Origin: an uncultured Flavobacteriales bacterium
GTDB lineage: Bacteria > Bacteroidota > Bacteroidia > Flavobacteriales > Crocinitomicaceae
Assembly (NCBI GenBank): GCA_946480815.1
Contig: CAMLLB010000055.1
Coordinates: forward strand, 1 to 28,512
Direction: 5' to 3'
Length of the DNA stretch: 28,512 bases
This document shows positions 16,412 through 22,928 of the stretch, in pieces; position 1 is the stretch's first letter; each line of letters starts with the position of its first letter. The notes under the pieces are model-generated. The model was not told the DNA's origin. It did no database searches and saw only the letters and a program-made list of their open reading frames with translations. The position numbers were made by a program, and so were the translations under genes.

Positions 16412-16818
16412 CTAGAATGGTTTCTCTTTGGAAATCGAGTCACGCGTATTTTTCTGAATGGCAATTGCTCCGAAAAGTGCGAGTACGAATGAAAAGGCAA
16501 AGAATCCTTTTTCACTTCCCCACATCTGGGCGTTCCATAATCCGATTACCAGCAGAGAAACAGACAGGATGGTGCAAAACCAGCTGATCCCATAATAGAG
16601 ATCCGTCACCGGAATTCCCTCCAATCTGTCGCGGACACTTTTTTGAACACTGATTACGGAAAATAGGCCGAACATGATCACGGTGAAGTAGTATCCTTTT
16701 TCACTCAAATGAAGGTCCTGGTTTCCGAAGACTCCGGCAAAATATCCGATTAATCCTGTTCCGAATGCTACCCAACTGGCAGTCCGCCGCGGCGGACAAA
16801 TGAAGGTTTCTGAGTCAT
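16412..16818 (-). pseudogene. YiaA/YiaB-family inner-membrane protein, frameshifted by a palindrome
   Basis: The readable part encodes a protein much like E. coli YiaA (from memory): SEKGYYF, VQKSVRDRLEGIP, IGLWNAQMWGSEKGFF and LFGAIAIQKNTRD, with paired membrane helices. The natural start appears to be the ATG at 16818 (MTQKPSF), but 21 bases in, a 16-bp palindrome plus one base lies between that codon run and ASWVAFGTGLIGYF. The sequence from ATG 16818 to the stop at 16412 is 407 bases, not a multiple of three. Read from that ATG, translation ends after MTQKPSFVRRGGLPVG. The remaining open frame lacks an ATG upstream of the first helix; only a TTG at 16708 or an internal ATG is left. Function of the family is unknown. 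Confidence 0.78.
16782..16797. repeat. 16-bp perfect GC palindrome inside the yiaA-like gene
   Basis: GTCCGCCGCGGCGGAC is a perfect self-complementary 16-mer, far richer in GC than its surroundings. It sits between codons 7 and the first membrane helix of the yiaA-like gene and changes the frame. Its TCCG...CGGA ends match those of the palindromes inside the tRNA copies at 17916-17931 and 18387-18402. Confidence 0.85.
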
Positions 16819-17005
16819 CGTTTTAAGTTTAAATGTTTCGACAAAGATGTGGGTTGCTAATCTTTTAGTAAAATGATTTAGCAATACTTAAAACAGGTGA
16901 GTTGCGATTTTCCGTACAGGGATGTCTGTATTTGAAAGGAAAGTGTATTTTTACCGTATTGGGAAAGAATTGTTCCTAATACTAATAATTTAATAACCAG
17001 TATTC

Positions 17006-17671
17006 ATGACTACACCTTTACTTCCGGGTTCTGTGCAAAATGCCTCTCCGGGTTTGAGTGGATTTGATACAAATACCGTACTCAATGCCACATCTGCTTC
17101 CTGTTTTGTAAACAATGGCTATGCGTTCTGTTTCAGATACCTGTCGCGCGGACACGGACAGCAACCAGGTGATCTGAGTTACACGGAAGCCAAAACGATT
17201 CTTGAATCCGGACTAGCGCTAGGTGCCGTACAGCACGTTTCCATGCCCGGCTGGATACCATCTGCCTCATTAGGAACTGAATACGGAACCAATGCCGCGT
17301 ATAACGCGGCATCTATCGGGCTACCGGCTGGAATGAACCTGTGGATGGATTTGGAAGGAATTGCCTCGGGAACTTCTGCTCAAACGGTTATTGCGTATTC
17401 CAATGCATGGTATGATGCGGTCTTTGCTGCAGGATATATTCCCGGAATCTACGTAGGAGCCAACTGTATTCTAACGGGAGATCAATTGTACAGGTCACTG
17501 AAGTACCAGCATTATTGGAAGTCGCTGAGCCAGGTCCCTGCAATTCCTGTTCGTGGGTACCAACTGGTGGTGCAATCCTTTTCGAAAGATCCGGTGTGCG
17601 CTGTTTCCATTGACAAAGACAGTACCATGACAGATCAATTGGGAGGAACAGTGCTATGGCTGAAGATCTGA
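17006..17671 (+). CDS. DUF1906 (Rv2525c-like) glycoside-hydrolase-like protein
   Basis: A 221-residue protein with the layout of the DUF1906 glycoside-hydrolase-like TIM-barrel domain: GLSGFDTNTVLN near the N-terminus (first-strand Asp), FCFRYLSRGHGQQPGDLSY, a central NLWMDLEGIASGTSA with acidic residues in the expected active-site strand, and AGYIPGIYVGANC followed by KYQHYWKSLSQVPAIPVRG. Members resemble GH25-type lysozymes and may act on peptidoglycan. No signal peptide or membrane segment is visible, so export would need another route. It stands alone; the 187 bases upstream show no confident promoter. Activity is inference. Confidence 0.75.
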   Translation: MTTPLLPGSVQNASPGLSGFDTNTVLNATSASCFVNNGYAFCFRYLSRGHGQQPGDLSYTEAKTILESGLALGAVQHVSMPGWIPSASLGTEYGTNAAYNAASIGLPAGMNLWMDLEGIASGTSAQTVIAYSNAWYDAVFAAGYIPGIYVGANCILTGDQLYRSLKYQHYWKSLSQVPAIPVRGYQLVVQSFSKDPVCAVSIDKDSTMTDQLGGTVLWLKI

Positions 17672-17868
17672 AAGATTACTTACTGATAGAGGGGGTCTTT
17701 TGATGCATTTTTGGGAATTTTAGCACTTTTCTTTTACAAAACACTTGCAGAACGCTAAAAAGTGTGTATCTTTGCACCACATTTAACAGAAACGTCTGTT
17801 GAATCATTGAAATAGCAATATACTTGCGCTGAAGCTTTAGCATAGGCGCAATCATTTTAAAGATATAT
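17672..17868. other. tRNA-locus leader region with palindromic insertions
   Basis: Apart from the promoter this stretch holds no gene. Its 3' part (17781-17820 plus 17859-17868) duplicates the leader of the intact tRNA (17948-17995): both contain ATTTAAC, GTTGAAT, ATTGAAATAG and AGATATATTGCGGGG in the same order. The upstream copy differs by AACAGAAACGTCTGTT (17785-17800, 6-bp arms) and by an extra segment at about 17821-17858 whose TTGCGC and GCGCAA ends can pair. Confidence 0.6.
17744..17774 (+). promoter_or_regulatory. promoter of the initiator-tRNA locus
   Basis: CTTG at 17744-17747, a 19-base spacer, and TATCTTTG at 17767-17774 give the best promoter match in the window to the Bacteroidota TTTG-N19-21-TAnnTTTG pattern. 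Transcription would run through the broken tRNA copy into the intact tRNA and stop at the terminator at 18075-18104. Confidence 0.75.
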
Positions 17869-17944
17869 TGCGGGGTGGAGTCCCGAAGTTTCGGGAGTTG
17901 CTCGTCGGGCTCATATCCGTCAGCTGACGGACGCACGTTCGAGT
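17869..17944 (+). pseudogene. palindrome-disrupted partial copy of the initiator tRNA (5' portion)
   Basis: The segment matches the intact tRNA from base 1 to the T-loop (TTCGAGT) but lacks the 3' acceptor strand. Two perfect 16-bp palindromes replace parts of it: TCCCGAAGTTTCGGGA (17881-17896) in the D-arm and TCCGTCAGCTGACGGA (17916-17931) where the 3' half of the anticodon arm should be. CGTCGGGCTCAT is kept, but the AACCCGA needed to pair with it is gone, so it cannot fold as a normal tRNA. Confidence 0.8.
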
Positions 17945-17995
17945 CTCATTTAACGGATGAGTTGAATAATTGAAATAGTAATATAAAAGATATAT

Positions 17996-18071
<76 letters not shown>

Positions 18072-18074
18072 TTG

Positions 18075-18104
18075 AAAGGTTGTCAAGTTTTGGCAACCTT
18101 TTTT
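18075..18104 (+). terminator. intrinsic terminator of the initiator tRNA
   Basis: AAAGGTTGTCAA (18075-18086) pairs with TTGGCAACCTTT (18090-18101), one T:G wobble, with a three-base loop, followed by more Ts. It starts 3 bases after the CCA. Confidence 0.88.
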
Positions 18105-18125
18105 GTTTTATAGAAATTGCTATTC

Positions 18126-18371
18126 ATGTTTGTTACCTACGTTTTACATTCCACAGTTCACGACAAAATCTACATCGGATATACCTCCGATTTAATTGAC
18201 AGATTCCATTCCCATAATGAGTTTGCGACCAAAGGCTACACGATTAGATTCCGTCCTTGGGAAGTTATCCATGTTGAATTCTTTGACTCAAAGCAAGAAG
18301 CTATAAAACGTGAAAAGGAATTGAAATCCTCCAGAGGAAGAGATTTTATCCGAAAGATAATTTTAGCATAG
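18126..18371 (+). CDS. small GIY-YIG nuclease-domain protein
   Basis: An 81-residue single-domain protein from the ATG at 18126; an in-frame TTG at 18117 would add three residues. The GIY-YIG core reads FVTYVLHSTVHDKIYIGYT (TYVL and YIGYT), followed by DLIDRFHSHN with the catalytic-type Arg, and ends with KQEAIKREKELK containing the metal-binding-type Glu, then SSRGRDFIRKII. This is the stand-alone UvrC N-terminal/URI type found in bacteria in many copies; most have no known substrate, and related domains occur in homing endonucleases and repair enzymes. It begins 22 bases after the tRNA terminator, and its TAG coincides with the start of the downstream tRNA fragment. Confidence 0.88.
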   Translation: MFVTYVLHSTVHDKIYIGYTSDLIDRFHSHNEFATKGYTIRFRPWEVIHVEFFDSKQEAIKREKELKSSRGRDFIRKIILA

Positions 18372-18447
18372 CTCGTCGGGCTCATATCCGTCAGCTGACG
18401 GACGCATGTTCGAGTGCCGCGTCAGTCCTTTGACTGATCCCCGCTAC
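18369..18447 (+). pseudogene. palindrome-disrupted partial copy of the initiator tRNA (3' portion)
   Basis: The segment starts at the tRNA D-arm (TAGCTCGTCGGGCTCAT) and reaches the acceptor strand (CCCCGCTAC), but has no 5' acceptor or 5' D-stem. The palindrome TCCGTCAGCTGACGGA (18387-18402) replaces the 3' anticodon arm, as in the upstream copy, and the 3' T-arm holds a second hairpin, TCAGTC-CTTT-GACTGA (18422-18437). It is not a functional tRNA. Confidence 0.8.
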
Positions 18448-18448
18448 T

Positions 18449-18494
18449 AAAAAGAAAAGGTGTAAATGCGCAAGTGTTTACACCTTTTCTTTTT
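18449..18494 (+). terminator. strong hairpin terminator after the 3' tRNA fragment
   Basis: Two 18-base arms (18449-18466 and 18477-18494) are exact reverse complements around a 10-base loop. The left arm begins AAAAAGAAAAGG and the right arm ends CTTTTTC-ward in Ts. Symmetry lets it work on both strands. Part of the arm, ACACCTTTTCTTT, recurs at 18532-18544. Confidence 0.8.
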
Positions 18495-18715
18495 CCCTCA
18501 ATTCTCACTCTCACACTCGCTACTGTAGTCTACACCTTTTCTTTCGGAGCGAGAACAGAGAGTGAGTGTGTTTGAATGAAGTTATAAATTCAATTTTCGT
18601 ATCAAATCTTAGATTACGAAAATGCTTACGCTTTTTTCTCAGAGTGAGAATCGAGTGAATGAGAGCGTGTTGGATTTGAGTTTAAAATCCCACTTTGGTG
18701 CTGAATCTTCTCCCA
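18495..18715. other. gene-free spacer with inverted GAGTGAGA-type repeats
   Basis: No credible gene. ATTCTCACTCT (18501-18511) and AGAGTGAGAAT (18641-18651) are exact inverted repeats 130 bases apart, and related AGAGAGTGAGTGTG and GAGTGAATGAGAGCG strings lie between or beside them. TTTTCGTA (18594-18601) and TACGAAAA (18615-18622) form a second inverted pair enclosing ATCTTAGAT. No confident promoter match. Confidence 0.55.
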
Positions 18716-18973
18716 ATGGAAACACTACCACACACACCAATAGAAGCACAAAAGACATTGGTCTGTAACAGAGCAATCTTAACAAACCTGATCAAGCAGG
18801 ATTTGATCAACTGGAAAATGATCCATTCTCTTCAAAACATGCAGGTTCGCGCAGATGATTACCAATTGGATATCGGATCGATCATTTTTGAAATGATGGA
18901 CCTGGAGGATCGGAAAAATGTGGATGAAATTTTTGAGAAATATATGGAATTATCAAAGCCGATACTGAAGTGA
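18716..18973 (+). CDS. small hypothetical protein
   Basis: An 85-residue soluble protein from the ATG at 18716 (METLPHTPIEAQKTLVCNR); the frame opens seven codons earlier at TTG. It is rich in Leu, Ile, Asp and Glu, probably helical, with LTNLIKQDLINWKMIHSLQN and IIFEMMDLEDRKNVDEIFEKY. There is no signal peptide, membrane segment or recognised motif, and no close neighbour on its strand. Codon use looks normal for the window, which supports it as a real gene, but I cannot name a family. Confidence 0.55.
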   Translation: METLPHTPIEAQKTLVCNRAILTNLIKQDLINWKMIHSLQNMQVRADDYQLDIGSIIFEMMDLEDRKNVDEIFEKYMELSKPILK

Positions 18974-19159
18974 TCTACAAACCAATCAAACCGGAAAATT
19001 GATGTGCTTGCAGTAAGAATCTATGATTACCTGGAAAAGCGTAGGCAAAAATGAAATTAGCTTCCAACGGACTTTTCAACCATTGCAGTTGTAAGTTCCC
19101 CCTAAAAATATTTCCTTTTGAGGATCTGATAATCGTAAATAGTTTACGACATGAACCAC

Positions 19160-19167
19160 TACCTTTG
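19160..19167 (+). promoter_or_regulatory. -7 element of the RHS-like toxin locus
   Basis: TACCTTTG matches TAnnTTTG exactly, about 107 bases before the ATG at 19275. No good -33 TTG is at the expected distance. Confidence 0.5.
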
Positions 19168-19180
19168 TACTTTTAATGTT

Positions 19181-19218
19181 TAAAATTCAGTGTAACATAT
19201 TAATAAAACTGAATTTTA
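19181..19218 (+). promoter_or_regulatory. 5'-leader hairpin before the toxin gene
   Basis: TAAAATTCAGT (19181-19191) and ACTGAATTTTA (19208-19218) form a perfect 11-bp stem with a 16-base loop, in the untranslated leader just after the predicted transcription start. It is AT-rich and not followed by a T-run; it could stabilise the long mRNA or regulate it. Confidence 0.5.
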
Positions 19219-19274
19219 TAATAGAAATACTAATTTTAACACCAAATTAATTACCACTATTGAACTGAAATCTT

Positions 19275-22200
19275 ATGCTATTAAATTCTTTTGAAATACC
19301 TAAATCAATTATTATACTCTTTTGCGTACTAAGCTTTCATTCATTTTCTCAAGTGATCGGAGGGAGAAACAATTCAGAGATGACACCAAAGGTTTCTGAA
19401 CCTGCTAATATTAGCTCTGGAGGCTTTTCAGGCGATGTAAATTTATTTTCAGGAGCCTATAGTTCATCAATTCCTTTAGGTTCAGTTTCAACACCCGGTG
19501 GATTATCTTACGCTTTGAGCTTAAATTATAACAGTTCATTTTCTATAGGTAATACTTCACCCATTTCAAAAGGAATTCCATATGGTGATGGGTGGAATTT
19601 AAATATCCCAACGGTTTCAATTGAGTCTGAGGTGTTCAATACGTTTACCAATATCAATTACTGCCAGGAAAACATAACAGGATTAACCACCCCACTTGAA
19701 TATTCAGATGCAGGTGATCAAGCCTTAAACGAAGGAGATTTGTTCTGGTACTCCCCATACATCAACATACCCGGTGTTGCGAGTGGCCGAGCCGTTTTTA
19801 AATACATCGACGAAAACGATAACAAAGCGGTTGTATTTGAACTGAATGCATTTGAAACGCACGTAGAAGTGCGATACGACAGTGATGGATGGACAATCAT
19901 AACCGATGATGGAACAATCTATGATTTAAGCACCGCAATTCAATCATACAATGCTCCAGCAAACAAGCGTGTTTTATACTATCCGCCATCCGCTACACAA
20001 TTGGGAAATATAGCATGGAATGTGGCTTCTTCATCCAATGGTTACAATAGTACTTCCACAGCAGGTTTGGTAGAAAATTCCATCACTCCCAAACAGCGTT
20101 ATAACTTATGGTACTGTAATGCAATCAGGCATAAAAACAAACCTTTACAAAGCATTGTTTTCTTCTACAAAGGATATGGTAAATTTAATTACTTCAAGGA
20201 GTTTGACCAGGAAGCTTATAAGTACGCGGCATCTACACTTTTTGGGAGTTCTACATTTTCAATGGAACATGATTTCTCATGTTATTCGGATCTTTTATTA
20301 ACCAAAATAGAATCCTATTCGGTAGATGGGTTGGTTAACCGGTTGGATTTAAAATATGAAACAGAAAAATCCATCATTGGCGCAAATCCTGCCGAATTAA
20401 TTTCATTTAACCAGTCTAATAACGGCCGCCTGGACAGTCTTTACAGCTACCAGCAGGTTTTTAAGGACAATTTGAGTGATGGTAATGTTTTCAACTGGAA
20501 GAGGTATCAGCATACAAAAGCAAGTCCGATTACCAATGCAAATCCTGTAAATCCGCACAACCCTTATTTGACCAGTTATGGATATCTCAGGAGTTCAGTT
20601 ACCGGGAATTATCCTATTCCGTTTGATCATAGCTTCTTGGAATCACCGCGGATTCTGGATGAATCCCTGATTGCAGGAGACATTTATGAGGTTAAATCGT
20701 CGATCTCCCGGACTAATCCTGGAAATCTGCGTTATGGGAATTCAACCGTTGATATTTCCATTGTTACAGGTACGCTTGGAAATCAGATGGTGGATACAAA
20801 TCACGCTTTTAATGAGTATGATCACAATGTGGGAAATTATTATAGTGATGGCAGTGAAGCCTATCAGAAAACCCGCGGAGTAAATCTGTTCTCTACCTTT
20901 AATATGGCATTAAAATGGACCATGTCTTACTCTGAAAGTTTGAAACAAACATCCAATTTGTTTGTGATGCCTAATTTTCCAACTAATTTTCATGGAATTA
21001 ACATCCAGATCGGTCCGGGGAACTCTGATATGAATTACAGTGCTCAACCGTCGGATATTTCTGAAATGGATACTTTAGGTATTGTAAGGCCCTATACAGA
21101 TAGGGCTTATTATTACCGTTATCCAAGCTCGGTTAACTCTGCCGCAGACATTCATTCCAATTTTGGCGTCGGAATGCCTTGGGCACAAATGATACCGGTT
21201 TACAAAAAAATGGTAACCAGCTTAAATACTTTTACTGGGACGAGTGATGTTCTGAATGCGGTCCTCGACATGTGGTGGAACTTGGATGATCCGAGCGGAA
21301 CCCCATATACCCATTTGAATAAGCCAACTAAAATGGATAGCTCAGTGACTTTAAATGAACTTGAAGTAATCCGATACTCAAAGAACCCATACATGTTAAA
21401 ATATGTGGAGTTCTCCAATGTAAATGGAGAAGTCGGCGGACCAACGGAAACAGGACTACATCTTATCTCAAAGAAACAACTAGAGTATACAAGCGCACGA
21501 GAGCGGATCTTGGAAAATTACAATTATCAGCCTTATGATTCTTTACGATATAAACCTAATTTAAGACAAGTATTTGTTTTGCTAAGTAAAGTACGTGAGA
21601 TACCCGTCAATGGACAAACAGATACAACGTTGTTTCCAACCACTTTTTTCTCTTACGAAACATTTAAAAACAACAATGTTCTTTATGATCAGACCGATCT
21701 CAGCAATCCTTTAGGGGGGCATGCCGGAAAAGTATTGAGTAAAATAACAGATAACCTGGGTGGAATCACTAAAATTGAATACTACCAGTCATCTTTTATT
21801 GATCTAAGGACTATTTACACATCTACAATAACCTTTAAACAGAACTGTTCGGGGTTATCGTCTCCGCCACTTTATGGATTATCCTCTGCAGTTACAGTCA
21901 GTCCGGTGGTGAAAACAGTTTTAAAAAATGACGAAGAGGATTTGGTGAAGAGCAATGCTTCCAGTACTAACACAGGGCATAAAAAATGGACCTATGACTT
22001 CGTACCATCCTCTAAGGTTTATAAGCAAACTCAGATAGAGATCCATATTCCGAATTTTTTCAATACTCGACTTGCATCTCAGGATATTGGTTTTAAAAAT
22101 GTGACTGTTTATGGGCCGACTTTGACCGAAGACGGAAATTCCTATGTGAACAAGACTATTTACGAACATTATGGGTTTAAAAATACTTCCGGAGCAGGAA

Positions 22201-22928
22201 CTCCGACAATTGAAGACTACTTGTATCATGGTAAATTAAAATCTGTCAAAGAATACGATGTTAACAACAAAGTGTTTACCGAAAAGTTTATCACTTATGA
22301 CTACACACTCGCATACAAAAACGGTTATGAACGGCCAAATCCGGTAAAACACAATTTAATTTGGGAACAGGAGTATGATAATCCGGGCGGTAATTATGAA
22401 TATCGTGATTATTACCTCAATCAACCTCTTACCTACGTCTACGGAGGGAATACTTATGTTGGTCAAGCGGCATATAAGTACCTGGATGTTCCTGTTTTAA
22501 ACGGATCAGGAGAGGCGATGGAAAACGCAAAGTCTCTCGAATTCTATTTTTACCCACAATTGAAAGCCGATTCAAGTAATCCGGAATATTTGTTCCATTC
22601 CTACTTTGTCAAAAAGATAGAAGAGATTAACCGCAAATACGATGATTACCTCTACAAACAAGCAGCTATTTCCACCGGAACACTTCCAAACCCTTCGGTT
22701 TATACCGGTGCCAATCCTTTCGGGCCGGGACATACCAATCCGAGAGCTTATAATTCAACATTGGCAGCTGCCCAAATTGCTGTAATTAATACTGCATCCG
22801 CGAATGCCATCGTGGATACACTGACGGCTTGTTCACCGATTATGGATTCGGTATTGTACCATGTTATAAATACGACCAGGTTATCTGACCAGCAGAAAAT
22901 AAACCTGTTACTGCTCCAGGGAATTTGA
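19275..22928 (+). CDS. SpvB/RHS-type secreted protein, N-terminal part
   Basis: A 1,217-residue protein. The N-terminus (SIIILFCVLSFHSFSQ) is a Sec signal peptide. Residues about 40-115 (GGFSGDVNLFSGAYSSSIPLG, GGLSYALSLNYNSS, GDGWNLNIPTVSIES) are the usual entry segment of SpvB/TcB/RHS shell proteins. The rest is beta-rich and Tyr/Asn-rich, as expected for the cocoon, with YYQSS and similar strand repeats, but no RHS core motif. The last 40 residues turn helical (CSPIMDSVLYHVINTTRL). The stop overlaps the next frame by four bases (TTGA). It probably forms one ancestral polypeptide with the following frame. There is no T9SS C-terminal signal, fitting truncation by a frameshift. Confidence 0.8.
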   Translation: MLLNSFEIPKSIIILFCVLSFHSFSQVIGGRNNSEMTPKVSEPANISSGGFSGDVNLFSGAYSSSIPLGSVSTPGGLSYALSLNYNSSFSIGNTSPISKGIPYGDGWNLNIPTVSIESEVFNTFTNINYCQENITGLTTPLEYSDAGDQALNEGDLFWYSPYINIPGVASGRAVFKYIDENDNKAVVFELNAFETHVEVRYDSDGWTIITDDGTIYDLSTAIQSYNAPANKRVLYYPPSATQLGNIAWNVASSSNGYNSTSTAGLVENSITPKQRYNLWYCNAIRHKNKPLQSIVFFYKGYGKFNYFKEFDQEAYKYAASTLFGSSTFSMEHDFSCYSDLLLTKIESYSVDGLVNRLDLKYETEKSIIGANPAELISFNQSNNGRLDSLYSYQQVFKDNLSDGNVFNWKRYQHTKASPITNANPVNPHNPYLTSYGYLRSSVTGNYPIPFDHSFLESPRILDESLIAGDIYEVKSSISRTNPGNLRYGNSTVDISIVTGTLGNQMVDTNHAFNEYDHNVGNYYSDGSEAYQKTRGVNLFSTFNMALKWTMSYSESLKQTSNLFVMPNFPTNFHGINIQIGPGNSDMNYSAQPSDISEMDTLGIVRPYTDRAYYYRYPSSVNSAADIHSNFGVGMPWAQMIPVYKKMVTSLNTFTGTSDVLNAVLDMWWNLDDPSGTPYTHLNKPTKMDSSVTLNELEVIRYSKNPYMLKYVEFSNVNGEVGGPTETGLHLISKKQLEYTSARERILENYNYQPYDSLRYKPNLRQVFVLLSKVREIPVNGQTDTTLFPTTFFSYETFKNNNVLYDQTDLSNPLGGHAGKVLSKITDNLGGITKIEYYQSSFIDLRTIYTSTITFKQNCSGLSSPPLYGLSSAVTVSPVVKTVLKNDEEDLVKSNASSTNTGHKKWTYDFVPSSKVYKQTQIEIHIPNFFNTRLASQDIGFKNVTVYGPTLTEDGNSYVNKTIYEHYGFKNTSGAGTPTIEDYLYHGKLKSVKEYDVNNKVFTEKFITYDYTLAYKNGYERPNPVKHNLIWEQEYDNPGGNYEYRDYYLNQPLTYVYGGNTYVGQAAYKYLDVPVLNGSGEAMENAKSLEFYFYPQLKADSSNPEYLFHSYFVKKIEEINRKYDDYLYKQAAISTGTLPNPSVYTGANPFGPGHTNPRAYNSTLAAAQIAVINTASANAIVDTLTACSPIMDSVLYHVINTTRLSDQQKINLLLLQGI

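Larger units (their letters stand above)
18974..19274. other. 301-bp spacer with the toxin-gene leader
   Basis: Bases 18974-19130 hold nothing I recognise. CGTAAATAGTTTACG at about 19134-19148 has 6-bp arms around a three-base centre and lies just upstream of the -7 element, a possible operator. The promoter and leader hairpin are listed separately. Confidence 0.5.

Noticed and set aside
17676..17936. An 86-codon minus-strand frame
   Set aside because: It covers the tRNA promoter and the broken tRNA copy; its composition looks random.
17869..17944. A second functional initiator tRNA
   Set aside because: The 3' anticodon strand and acceptor strand are missing or replaced by palindromes, so no cloverleaf forms.
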